A DNA stretch of 46,591 nucleotides, from the NCBI GenBank assembly GCA_030748495.1, contig JASMLX010000042.1, forward strand, positions 1 through 46,591, in the 5' to 3' direction. Of the stretch, positions 28,701 to 36,686 are shown in pieces; within the stretch, counting starts at the first letter, position 1; each line of letters starts with the position of its first letter. Position numbers and translations under genes: made by a program. The DNA is from Candidatus Poribacteria bacterium. GTDB taxonomy: Bacteria > Poribacteria > WGA-4E > UBA9662. Below the pieces are notes generated by a model, which made no database searches, was not told where the DNA came from, and saw only the letters and a program-made list of their open reading frames with translations.

Positions 28701-28842
28701 ACTTGTCGGACAGGATCGGACGGATATCGCGATCAAATCGCAATTCTGTTTCTTGTACAGCGATGACGGGCATTCCAAGGATTGCAACTACTATTAATAG
28801 ACTCAGGAACCAACTGAAAACTCGAACTAAGATCGACTTCAT
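25783..28842 (-). CDS. PSCyt1/DUF1549/DUF1553 planctomycete-type cytochrome c protein
   Basis: 1019-aa exported protein. A signal peptide covers about residues 1-30 (FLSLLIVVAILGMPVIA). A PSCyt1 haem c domain follows with CYACHG (Cys48, Cys51, His52) and ANLRLDT. Next is DUF1549 (about 150-360: FDLTGLPPAYEDVEAFV, YWLDLVRYADTTGYHSDE, GCAQCHDHKFDPYT), which holds another CxxCH. A middle part of about 400-620 residues looks like a carbohydrate-binding or beta-sandwich insert. Then DUF1553 (about 710-980: SRVFVNRLWYLFFGTGI, DDLGAQGEAPVHPELLDWLA, AFDAPSRQEC). The biochemical role is unknown; such genes often accompany sulfatases and oligosaccharide use. It is 24 bp downstream of a sulfatase-maturase-like gene. 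Confidence 0.92.
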   Translation of the reverse strand: MKSILVRVFSWFLSLLIVVAILGMPVIAVQETELRFDRDIRPILSDKCYACHGPDAKERKANLRLDTEVGALTGQTEEPVIVPGQPDQSKLIQRITHPDSTKRMPPASYNRELTMEEIAQLKQWIAKGAKWEDHWLYTPPQRSELPPVSNRSWPENEIDHFIQRRLESEGIAPSPTTDKQTLIRRLSFDLTGLPPAYEDVEAFVNDDSLEAYQKVVERLLNSPHYGERMALYWLDLVRYADTTGYHSDENVSVWPYRDYVIRAFNENMPFDQFTRENLAGDLLDNSTVWQKVAAGYNRLNQTTAEGGAQAKEYLAIYSADRVRTTASVWLGATMGCAQCHDHKFDPYTTQDFYRLAAFFADIKEVGVYGGNSKREPIVRILDETQQAEHDRLVRELEKRQAEYNALELTDSQKRWEIQTVKDLSSKEPVDFGWIDDKQNNGGKTQGKWQFVDKSDAPVFSGQFSRRQTGNAVVQHYFHEAGRKFTLSEGEHLFAYVWLDPDNPPQTVMLQFNDGDWNHRAFWGEDKIGFGVIGRDGPDHRPMGDLPPKGKWVRLEVEPEVIGLELGSQLNGMGFVQYGGLAYWDKSGLRTTIANQTRALHPTSVLSVLEGDQTPTDEQKKQVTDHYRTIAPELKELRDTIQQFQSEQKELMESAPYSLTVEAVEPRAIRILPRGDWMDDSGEIVTPGTPEFLPSLQPLDSPADSWLSRTDLADWILSRQNPLTSRVFVNRLWYLFFGTGISKVLDDLGAQGEAPVHPELLDWLAVEFMDNSWNIKQMVKKIVMSQTYRQSSSPRPELQEQDPYNRLLARQDRFRLDAEVIRDSALAISGLLVRRIGGPSVNPYQPKGYYANLNFPKRVYQHDSGEKQYRRGMYTHWQRTFPHPSMVAFDAPSRQECVAERPYSNTPIQALTLLNDPSYIESARVFAGQILRHGGSSTPERVNWAFQRALSRSASEEELSVIKALYDKHWHAYQQESHSAQLLANAGEKERSEGLADGDLAAWTSVARVVLNLNESISRY

Positions 28843-28866
28843 GATTTTTCTCTTTCTATATCGCGA

Positions 28867-30099
28867 CTATTTTTTGCGACGTCGTTTGCGCTTGGGTTGG
28901 TTTGCACGTGGAATCCGATTTTTGGCGGTTTGTGCTTTCTGCATAAGCGGCATAATCGAAGCCGCTGGTTGACTTCGCTCTAGGGTAGTAGCCATTAACT
29001 TCATCGGTTTATCAATATGGTTGAAAAAGTGCCTATAACCTTGGCAGAGGTAGTTTAATCCATCTTCACCAGCGGGGGTTTTGATAAATCGGTTCTTGGG
29101 ACAACCGCCATTACACATAAACTTAACTTCACAATCCAGACAGTATTGAGGTAGCGTGTCTTGCTTATCTCGGCCGAATTTAATCTGAAAATCAGATTCG
29201 GTCATCTCGCGCATCGTCTGTTCCATCACATTGCCGACCAGATATTCCGGAGAGACATAGTGGTCACAACTGTAGAGATCTCCGTTATGTTCCAAGGCCA
29301 GCGCATTCCCACAGGTTTGGTTAAAAATACAGAGGCTGGGGTTATAACCCAACCAGGCCTCCAAAGCAATATCGAAGATCTGAATAAAAACCTTTCCTAT
29401 ATCTTTCTGAACCCATTCGTCGAAAATGGCAACCAGAAAGTCGCCATATTGTCTGGCACCGACGGACCGAGGCGAAACCGCCTCACCATCCCCAAAGTGT
29501 TCAACAATTGGGATAAACTGCATGAATTCAACGCCCAACGACTTGACATAATTATAGACCTCCAGAGGTTTTTGGGCATTGTGCTCGTTGACTACACAGA
29601 GAATATTGAACTCGACCTGATGTTTCTGCAGATACCTGATACCTCGTACCACATTGTGGTGTGAAGGGCGTCTCTGCTTATCGAACCGATACTTATCGTG
29701 TAGTTCAGGCGTACCGTCCAAACTAATTCCGAGCAGAAAGTTGTTCTTTTTGAAGAACTTGGCCCAATCGTCGTCGATCAACGTTCCATTAGTTTGCAGG
29801 GTGTTTTGAATCGTCATGCCCCGCCGTCGATACTTTCGCTGAAACTCCATTGTTCGCTCAAAAAAAGGTATCCCCATCAGCGTTGGCTCACCCCCCTGAA
29901 AGGCAAACACGACTTCGTTAGTTGGCTGTGTCTCGATATACTGGCGAACGTAATTTTCCAGCACTGAATCCTCCATGCGAAAGGATCTGGTCTCTGGATA
30001 TAGCTCTTCTTTTTCTAAATAGAAACAGTATTCGCAATCGAGGTTGCAGATGGGGCCAATTGGCTTGGTCATCACATGGAAAGGTTGCCGGGTTCTCAT
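28867..30099 (-). CDS. anaerobic sulfatase maturase (radical SAM, SPASM)
   Basis: 410-aa radical SAM enzyme that converts an active-site Cys or Ser of sulfatases to formylglycine. The radical SAM cluster motif is CNLDCEYC (Cys18, 22, 25; CX3CX2C). AFQGGEPTL and the conserved core follow. C-terminal auxiliary-cluster cysteines are in CIFNQTCGNALAL, LYSCDHYV, YCLDCEVKFMCNGGCPKNRF. The arrangement matches anSME rather than general SPASM peptides. An unusual lysine/arginine-rich tail (about 20 residues) ends the protein. No sulfatase is in the window, so its substrate lies elsewhere. It precedes the DUF1553 cytochrome gene by 24 bp, implying an operon for sulfated-polymer degradation. Confidence 0.92.
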   Translation of the reverse strand: MRTRQPFHVMTKPIGPICNLDCEYCFYLEKEELYPETRSFRMEDSVLENYVRQYIETQPTNEVVFAFQGGEPTLMGIPFFERTMEFQRKYRRRGMTIQNTLQTNGTLIDDDWAKFFKKNNFLLGISLDGTPELHDKYRFDKQRRPSHHNVVRGIRYLQKHQVEFNILCVVNEHNAQKPLEVYNYVKSLGVEFMQFIPIVEHFGDGEAVSPRSVGARQYGDFLVAIFDEWVQKDIGKVFIQIFDIALEAWLGYNPSLCIFNQTCGNALALEHNGDLYSCDHYVSPEYLVGNVMEQTMREMTESDFQIKFGRDKQDTLPQYCLDCEVKFMCNGGCPKNRFIKTPAGEDGLNYLCQGYRHFFNHIDKPMKLMATTLERSQPAASIMPLMQKAQTAKNRIPRANQPKRKRRRKK

Positions 30100-30239
30100 T
30101 TCTCTCTATTTTCGTTAGAAGTCGTCTTGTCGACTTCCGATTTTCGGATGTTGTTGCTAAATATATCAGAGATAATAGATTCCTTCAAGTAAATGGGCCA
30201 ATGTTTTTTGCGATCTGAAGGGCAGGTGGGTGGAATTCG

Positions 30240-30890
30240 ATCTGTATTACGACCGTTTCAATCCTCCTAACGGGTCGATGATGCCTTGTTGAACGATTTT
30301 TTCCACCGATAGGTATGAGCGACAAACACCCAGTGGATGAAGCCTCGTAGCCGTCAGTGAAGCCCAAGTCGTAGGCTTTCTTGGTGGCTATGTAGCCCAG
30401 ACTTCCGTTAGTATAGGCAAAAACCAGCTATGCTTGAAGGGGGAAATCTAGTTGGCAAATAGCCGGTACTCGGCAAACATTTCACCTGATAAATAGAGGA
30501 TGCTAAGTTCATCGCCGATGGCGAAAGCACTCAGGAGAAATTGGTGTAATTGCGGCTGACTACTTTTTAGCAATGGCCAACATATCAAGATAGGCTTGAT
30601 TTTCTGTGTTCTCGGCTAACAACGGACTCACACCCCTCTATAGTCGGAAGTGCGAGAAGGCAGGGTCAACTTCATAGTCTGCGCTTTGAGTGGTGCTGGC
30701 GTTATACTTTCAGATTCAGCGAGGGCTTGGCATGTAGCAGAGGCCAACGACAACCCGGCTGCATCGGTTGCCCCGAAACCGCCTTTTAGTGGAAACCCGT
30801 TGATGCTTTCTCCACCCGCTCCTAGGCAAACATCAATACGCCCTCTGGCTCCCCGACTTTGTCCCATAAGTTCTGTAAGTGGCCTCCACA
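30240..30890 (-). pseudogene. relic of a neutral/alkaline ceramidase-like protein
   Basis: The minus strand, with frame changes, reads FAIGDELSILYLSGEMFAEY, then ISPFKHSW / FAYTNGSLGYIATKKAYDLG, then DGYEAS. This is the C-terminal order of ceramidase-like proteins common in these genomes ('..IGD..I..LSGE.F.E......SPF..T....NG..GYI.T..AY..GGYE'). Upstream an 87-residue open piece ends exactly at the IS5 copy B terminus (30891), its ATG lying inside the IS end. Everything N-terminal is missing. Stops and shifts show that it is dead. The identification is from recalled pattern only. Confidence 0.5.
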
Positions 30891-31127
30891 TAGTGTAGTC
30901 ACGAGTAGCCCTGAAAAATATACCTCCTAGATGAATGGCGGCTAAAAAAGAGTCTCAATTTTCACCCTCATCTGTGGCCATTCCACCCCACCGTTTCAGA
31001 TGCCGGGACGCCTTTTCGACTCTCTGCCGCCTTTGGTCTCAATCTGGGTTGTCATTTTCTCTGATATTTTCTCTTCTTCTGTGGCCGAATAACCGGCCAC
31101 AGATCAGCTTGATTAGCTTTTGGAAGA
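30891..31127 (-). mobile_element. truncated IS5-family element, copy B
   Basis: 237 bp closely related to bases 4082-4275 in inverted orientation, ending at TAGTGTAGTCAC (30891-30902). On the minus strand it reads DQRRQRVEKASRHLKRWGGM and later DSFLAAIHLGGIFFRATRDY. It keeps the 43 bp that copy A lost but misses the other three quarters of the element. Both copies have the same TGA before DQRRQRVE. A 7-bp inverted repeat GTGGCCG/CGGCCAC lies within it. The right end at 31127 is abrupt, 144 bp from the next gene. Confidence 0.65.
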
Positions 31128-31270
31128 CCAGAAACCATTTCTACTTCCACTTGGCTGGGTCAAGCAGACAACTCCGACTCCTGCACATATTTTTCCCCTT
31201 CCCCAATCTCAATTCTATTTCCAACTCACTGGTGCTACTTGGCTCCTATGTTCGGGATTCAAGGTGGGAG

Positions 31271-34200
31271 TTACCTCAGAATCACCATCTTACGAATTTG
31301 GCGGTAGTCGCCGGCTTCGATCTGGTAGAAATAGACGCCGCTGGTGACCGATTCACCGTTCTGATTTCTTCCGTTCCAATGGATGGCCTGTTGCCGACTC
31401 TGATAGCTACCCGCCCTCTTCTGCCCCAGATTCATCTGTCGTACTAGGACGCCTTCACTACTGTAGATGTTCAGTCTGACCTCAACTTCATCAGCCAGGT
31501 CGAACGGTATCCAGGTCTCCGGGTTGAAAGGGTTGGGGTAGTTCTGCTGCAAAACGGTAATGGTGGGAAGTTGCTGCAGGCTCAAATACACGCGACCCGC
31601 GGCTAAGTAGGTCTGCTGTTCTCCTGTTAAAATCTTCCCCTGAACCGATAGTTTGTAATCGACAGGGAGCTGTGCTGTCTCGACCGTCAGATCCATCTCC
31701 CGTGTGGTCACTAAGTGCCAGCGGGGGCTATCGGGACAGGGCTGGATATCGGTTTGTAACCTGAGGCCGGAGTCGGGACGCAGAAGGTAAGCGTCGGCTC
31801 GATCGTTCATTGGTGAGGTAGGTGGTACCACCCGATCATAAGCGTCCAATCCGTGGGCGGCCTGCTCACTCCAACCGACTACCAGTCGGATTCGTTGGTC
31901 GGCCGTCGTCAGGGTCAGCGGCAGTTGGGCCGTCAATTGAGGTATCGATGTCGATGACAGGGCGATGGACGGAGAAGACGTATTGACAGCGTCAATCGTA
32001 ACCGTTAGCTGGCAGTCGCTCAGGCTCAACACCCAGTAGCCTTTTCCCGGCTCCAGTCGACTGGAACGATCGTAGGTGTAGAGATCCGGTTGCCAATTGT
32101 AGAGCGAGTTGCGCAAGATCGATCGGCCCGAGGAACCACCGATAGGCTGATCGGCCACACTGGCCGTATCGGTGAAGTCGATCGGTTGGGTGAGCCCTCC
32201 CACCAGGCTCCAGCCGGGAGATATATGGCGCTGGTAGGAGTTAACTGGAGTCAGTGGTATTTCCAGTTGGGTGATGGCTGGATCGGTCGATAGCACCCAG
32301 TACCCCTGACCGACCGCCAGTTTCGTCACCGGTTGATAGCGGTACCCAGTACTGTCCCAACTGTAGAAGGGGAGTACCAGGTTTGGATGATCAGCAGCGA
32401 TGACTGCCGGCTCCAGCGTCTTGGGAATACCCGGAATCGAGACCAGGTTCCAACCCGGCGCCAGGTCGAGGGTGAAGGTCTGGTAGTGGCCGACGGTGAT
32501 CTCGAAGGTGTAGTCCTGGTCAGCCCCCGGTTCAAATGCCAGTTGCTGCTGCCGGCGCATATCGTAAACGGCAGAATCCTGCGGGGAGACGATCTGAATC
32601 GACACCCGGCTAAAATCGGCTGGGATAGCTGAGACACTCCACTTCAGTCGGAACCCCTGCCCATCGGTCAGCACCTTCAGCCGATAGGTAGCAGTCTCAA
32701 AGGCGGGACGGAAATCAGCGCTCAATTCCGCCACGCCGGCCTGGTTTCCGACTAGGTAGCCACTCAGTGCGGGTTTAGCCACCGGTAGCGATATCGCCTG
32801 GTCGATACCGAGGTCAAACCCGTCGGTTGCCTCATCTGAGACACCGAAAATCAGTTGTCCGGAGTCGAGGGGATGGCTCAGACTTTCGACCGTGATATCG
32901 GCTTGCCAAATGGGCACTATCTGTTGGTCTCCGCTTAGTTGCTGTAGTTGTTGGGCGGTCATTCCCGCCTGTACCTGGCTGTGGTAGAGGAGCGCCACCA
33001 CCTGTTGGTCGATGGGCGCGAATTCGGCTACACTGTTCCAGTCCTGGTAGAAGATGCTATCCGGGTAGGTATCGCTATCCAGTATCAATCCCAACCCCTG
33101 TGCCACCTGCTTGCGGATCAGGTAGTCGCGCTGTGCTTGACTGGTACGAAACCTGTCGATCAGGGCTTTTCCCTCGGTAATCCGGTCTTCCTGCCAACGG
33201 ATACTGATAAAGCCCAAGTTACCGATATTGTACCCCGATTCCAACAGACGAAGCATAATGGACGGATAAAAATAGATGTTGAAATTCGGGTCATCGGTGG
33301 TAAGCCGAATCTGCGCCGTCTCCATCAGCGCATTGAGGGCGGCAACCGTATCGTTCAAAACACCCAGGTCGCGGTTGGTCGGAAAGCCGTGGGGCTGAAG
33401 ACGGATTTCCGACGGCCACCTTTTCAGTCTGTCCTCAGTCGACTCCGACAGGGTGAGTTCGATCAGGTAGTCGATCACGGCAGCGTCAGGGCCAGCGCCA
33501 TTAGCTGAGGGAAGAATGGTGAAGGCAAAGTGATAGGTCTGACTCCAGTAGCCCAATGGATCATAGGCGCGAACATGCAACCACCAGTCGCCGGCTTCCA
33601 GCCCGTAGAGCTTGAGTTGGTGGTCGACAATCTGCAGATCCGCTTCCGTGTCGGGCACGGTGTCGGGTTGTCGGTCCAGCAGATAGCTATAGACGCTCTT
33701 ATCGGCGGCCGTCGGGTCAGTCGGTAACATGGAGAGATGAAAGATCGGCGAATTATTGGCAACGCCGGTCTCCACCTGTGGATGGGTTGGAGAGACGACC
33801 TGTGGCGGTTTCAACGGTGTCTGATCGATGATGACTACAGCCTGGGAGGAGACCTGGACCGATTCGCCTTTGCTGTCGGTGGCAACGGCTAGCAGGTAGT
33901 AGCGGCCGTCGTCGATATTCGTCGTTTCCCAGACCAAGCTCTGCCCCTTCACCTGGCGCGAGATAGGTTTGGCTTGGATGGAATTTCGGTTGCTGGGGTA
34001 GTAGTAGAGATCGATTTGGTAGTTGTCGCCCTCCGGATCGCTGACCGTCCAGGCAATCTGGTAGGTCGGTCCAGCTAGAATATCGGTCCGGCCGGGAGTA
34101 GTGAAAGCGAAAGTTGGAGCTTGGTTCGGTTGAGACAGGGTATGATGGGTGGCATAGATGTCCTGCAGGGCCTCCCAGTGGGGATATCCTTCATCACGCC

Positions 34201-35758
34201 AGGCCTCGGCAATCTGCACCACGGTTTTGGGACGTTGGTCCCGCAGGATCGCCCATAATAGGTCGAACCGATTCTGGATCTGGTCATCGTCGGTACTGGG
34301 CGACAGGTCGATGGCATCCGCTGTATCGAAAATATCCCACAGAATACTGGCCACCGCTCCTTCAACCACACTGCCATCCGGATTAGATCCGCTGCCGTCG
34401 TGCGCGCCAGACCACCATCGGTTATCCTCCAAGTTAGGATCTCGACCGTCCAGAAATCCGGTCACGTTCAGGGCTCGGTTATCGACGGCTGCTTCCAGGA
34501 ATGCGGCCCAGCCTTCACTCAAAGCAAATTCCGGGTCTGTAACCATCTCCAGCCGATGGACCTCCCGGTATTCGCCGTGTGGAATAGCGTGGAAGTCGTA
34601 GTTGTAAACCGCCGACATCAACGAGTGACCGTACTCGTGGTACATTACATTTTTCCGCCACTGATCGGCTCCGGCCGCAATGTGGATCGATTCGCTGTTG
34701 ATGCGACCGAAAAATTGCGTCGTGTGGTAGTAAGATCCACCCATCGATTCCGGCCAGATGACGCTGATGGGTTGGGTGCGATGAGCATCGACCTGCTCCA
34801 GCAGAAAGTTGTGCGCTTTCTGTATCGTTTCGAAGATATGCCCCACACCGCGATTGGCATTTCCCCCATCCAGGAGCAGATCCCGCTGGATGTGTCCGGG
34901 CTCGACATTTCGGATCAGGTCGGATTTGAAGGTATAGACCTCTCGCTGCGGGTCAGTGACGACCAAAATATCATTCTCCATCTCAATCGATAGTTGCAGC
35001 GTATTGACCACCTGTGGTTGGAGAATTACCTCCTCGAATAGGTAGTGGCCGTCCAGATCGGAGAAGGTAGTACCAAGTGGCAGGTCCGATTGCAGCAGCG
35101 TCACCTTAGCCCGAACCAGTGGGCGTGCCTGACGCAGGTTGTCGTTGTCATAGGTGAGAGTTCCGCCAACGCTGATACCACCGGCTACCGCCTGCTGTAC
35201 GCGACCTGCCACCTGGAGTTGCTGATCCTGCTGACGGGCGGTCAGAGGATAGGATGATACCTGAGCCTGTCCGGGCTGAGTGTGGAGATAGAGGTAGAAG
35301 TGTGCTGCGCTGTTTCGACCGTCAGGCATGGTGAAGTAGAGTGATGCCTGTAATGGGTAGTGGCCGGCGCGCTCGACATGAATGGCAACCCGATACTGTT
35401 GCTGACCTTGGGGCGGAAGGTAGAGATGGTCGAAGGTGGTCGAAGAGGCGACCTGGATTCCCCTCGGTAGCCGGAACTCAAGTTGTCCTTGGATCGCCAT
35501 ATCCGAATTAGAAGAACAGGAGAAGGTCAAGGTCCCACTCTGTTCGACACGTAGTGAAGAGCTCAGGGTCAATTGCCCCTCAACTATGGGCAGTATGGAT
35601 CTGTTTTGGTGGGATTCAGCAGGTAGGCTCCAGGTAAACAAGTAATAGAGCAACGCCCAGTACGCCACCGTATGTATTCGACGGACCAAAAAGTGCCTGC
35701 TCAAGTTGGTTAATTGTCCAGGCGGTTGAGAAGATGGAATATGACAAGTATACTGCAT
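31271..35758 (-). CDS. large secreted zinc-metallopeptidase-like multidomain protein with FlgD-like C-terminus
   Basis: 1495 aa. A hydrophobic segment near residues 30-50 (VAYWALLYYLFTWSLPAES) is the likely signal. A beta-sandwich part follows, then a carboxypeptidase-regulatory-like segment (about 185-275: VRAKVTLLQSDLPLGTTFSD). A gluzincin-like centre has HEYGH at 374-378 and SEGWAAFLEA about 40 residues later, fitting HExxH plus a third-ligand Glu. Two Ig/fibronectin-like stretches follow (FTTPGRTDILAGPTYQIAW; SPTHPQVETGVANNSPIF). Two tandem 'GW(N/S)LV...GYWVLS' units lie at about 1100-1250. The end is LQQNYPNPFNPETWIPFDL with an FlgD-like Ig fold (about 1405-1495), a C-terminal element found in many surface or secreted proteins of this kind. 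Substrate unknown. Confidence 0.82.
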   Translation of the reverse strand: MQYTCHIPSSQPPGQLTNLSRHFLVRRIHTVAYWALLYYLFTWSLPAESHQNRSILPIVEGQLTLSSSLRVEQSGTLTFSCSSNSDMAIQGQLEFRLPRGIQVASSTTFDHLYLPPQGQQQYRVAIHVERAGHYPLQASLYFTMPDGRNSAAHFYLYLHTQPGQAQVSSYPLTARQQDQQLQVAGRVQQAVAGGISVGGTLTYDNDNLRQARPLVRAKVTLLQSDLPLGTTFSDLDGHYLFEEVILQPQVVNTLQLSIEMENDILVVTDPQREVYTFKSDLIRNVEPGHIQRDLLLDGGNANRGVGHIFETIQKAHNFLLEQVDAHRTQPISVIWPESMGGSYYHTTQFFGRINSESIHIAAGADQWRKNVMYHEYGHSLMSAVYNYDFHAIPHGEYREVHRLEMVTDPEFALSEGWAAFLEAAVDNRALNVTGFLDGRDPNLEDNRWWSGAHDGSGSNPDGSVVEGAVASILWDIFDTADAIDLSPSTDDDQIQNRFDLLWAILRDQRPKTVVQIAEAWRDEGYPHWEALQDIYATHHTLSQPNQAPTFAFTTPGRTDILAGPTYQIAWTVSDPEGDNYQIDLYYYPSNRNSIQAKPISRQVKGQSLVWETTNIDDGRYYLLAVATDSKGESVQVSSQAVVIIDQTPLKPPQVVSPTHPQVETGVANNSPIFHLSMLPTDPTAADKSVYSYLLDRQPDTVPDTEADLQIVDHQLKLYGLEAGDWWLHVRAYDPLGYWSQTYHFAFTILPSANGAGPDAAVIDYLIELTLSESTEDRLKRWPSEIRLQPHGFPTNRDLGVLNDTVAALNALMETAQIRLTTDDPNFNIYFYPSIMLRLLESGYNIGNLGFISIRWQEDRITEGKALIDRFRTSQAQRDYLIRKQVAQGLGLILDSDTYPDSIFYQDWNSVAEFAPIDQQVVALLYHSQVQAGMTAQQLQQLSGDQQIVPIWQADITVESLSHPLDSGQLIFGVSDEATDGFDLGIDQAISLPVAKPALSGYLVGNQAGVAELSADFRPAFETATYRLKVLTDGQGFRLKWSVSAIPADFSRVSIQIVSPQDSAVYDMRRQQQLAFEPGADQDYTFEITVGHYQTFTLDLAPGWNLVSIPGIPKTLEPAVIAADHPNLVLPFYSWDSTGYRYQPVTKLAVGQGYWVLSTDPAITQLEIPLTPVNSYQRHISPGWSLVGGLTQPIDFTDTASVADQPIGGSSGRSILRNSLYNWQPDLYTYDRSSRLEPGKGYWVLSLSDCQLTVTIDAVNTSSPSIALSSTSIPQLTAQLPLTLTTADQRIRLVVGWSEQAAHGLDAYDRVVPPTSPMNDRADAYLLRPDSGLRLQTDIQPCPDSPRWHLVTTREMDLTVETAQLPVDYKLSVQGKILTGEQQTYLAAGRVYLSLQQLPTITVLQQNYPNPFNPETWIPFDLADEVEVRLNIYSSEGVLVRQMNLGQKRAGSYQSRQQAIHWNGRNQNGESVTSGVYFYQIEAGDYRQIRKMVILR

Positions 35759-35861
35759 TTTTTACTTCTGCTCCTACCTTTAGTCCAATAAACGCAACTG
35801 CAGAAATCCCTTTTACCTTTAAACAAAAAATCGGGTCGGGCAGTTGTTATTTTTCCGCTGG

Positions 35862-35893
35862 ATTGGGGGAAATCACCCTACATTTCCCCCAAT
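35862..35893. repeat. perfect 12-bp inverted repeat (hairpin)
   Basis: ATTGGGGGAAAT (35862-35873) and ATTTCCCCCAAT (35882-35893) pair perfectly around an 8-nt loop. It lies 104 bp upstream of the large minus-strand peptidase gene. Neither strand has a proper U-run after the stem, so it could be an operator or a 5' leader structure rather than a terminator. Confidence 0.5.
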
Positions 35894-36686
35894 TTCTGAT
35901 TTGGCTGCCAATCGTCAATTTCCCATGTAGGAAGAAGTGTATTGACATAAACACTCCTGAATCCACACCAACCAATCCCTCACTCAATCTTGATGTCCTT
36001 GAAGGGGTTAATCCACCAATTGGCTTTTCCGCTTCGCCTTTGGTCGGCTTCTGCACTACTACTAGCCAAGCATACAAGACTGGTGATAGAGACCAACTCT
36101 ATTTCGCCTAAAACCAAGGAGTGACCAGCAGATTTGTGCGGATCCACGGATGCTACGTTCGCTTCTGCGGTTTGGGTTTTGCGTCCTCCATTGATCTAGA
36201 ATCGCCTCATTCATAGAAAGAGGCGAATGTGTGTTATAATCCTTCTGGCCCATATTTGATTTGGACTCTTTTCATCCATCAGCGTTACCTGGAACTTCTT
36301 ACTATTTCAACCCCTTCTTTTCCCAAAACAGGCCCTAAGTGTGTACAGCCACAAACACCAATGGGAGAGGTGTGTGGCGGCTTACGGTAAATAATAGATC
36401 CGGCATATCGCCGTCTGGAAGAGTTTACTTGCGATGATAGCCCGAAATATAACATGACCGTGTATGTCCAAAGATAGGCCATATTTGCCAAAGTCTTTCG
36501 TAATAAGTACAACGCGAATAATACTGTTAAGTCCAGTGAAAGACCTGCTTTCACCGTTGCGACCTCTGGATTTCCCATTGAAAAAGAGAAATAAAATCAT
36601 CTAATATAGTGTATGAAGAAACGACCTTGAGAGAACGATTCCTTCTCGGAGTGTTTGATGCTTGACGTTGGGTTTAAGAAGGAACT
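35894..36686. other. divergent intergenic region between the peptidase gene and creD
   Basis: About 790 bp without a recognisable gene. Open frames here of up to 125 codons show no domain, signal peptide or good ribosome site. It contains a small inverted repeat next to an extended -10 sequence at 36202-36240. Confidence 0.35.
36202..36240 (+). promoter_or_regulatory. candidate promoter with overlapping inverted repeat upstream of creD
   Basis: TGTTATAAT (36232-36240) is a near-perfect extended -10. Just upstream TCGCCTC (36202-36208) and GAGGCGA (36220-36226) form an inverted repeat that covers the -35 position, as an operator would. The creD start is about 450 bp downstream, so a long leader or other transcript is implied. 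Confidence 0.35.

Noticed and set aside
29161..29664. 167-codon plus-strand frame inside the sulfatase maturase gene
   Set aside because: Antisense shadow of a conserved radical SAM gene.
32948..33508. 186-codon plus-strand frame inside the large peptidase gene
   Set aside because: It is the complement of a well-supported coding sequence with clear domains and shows no protein features of its own.
35734..36111. 125-codon plus-strand open frame next to the peptidase start
   Set aside because: It overlaps the start of the peptidase gene, has no recognisable domain or signal peptide, and includes the perfect hairpin; likely chance.
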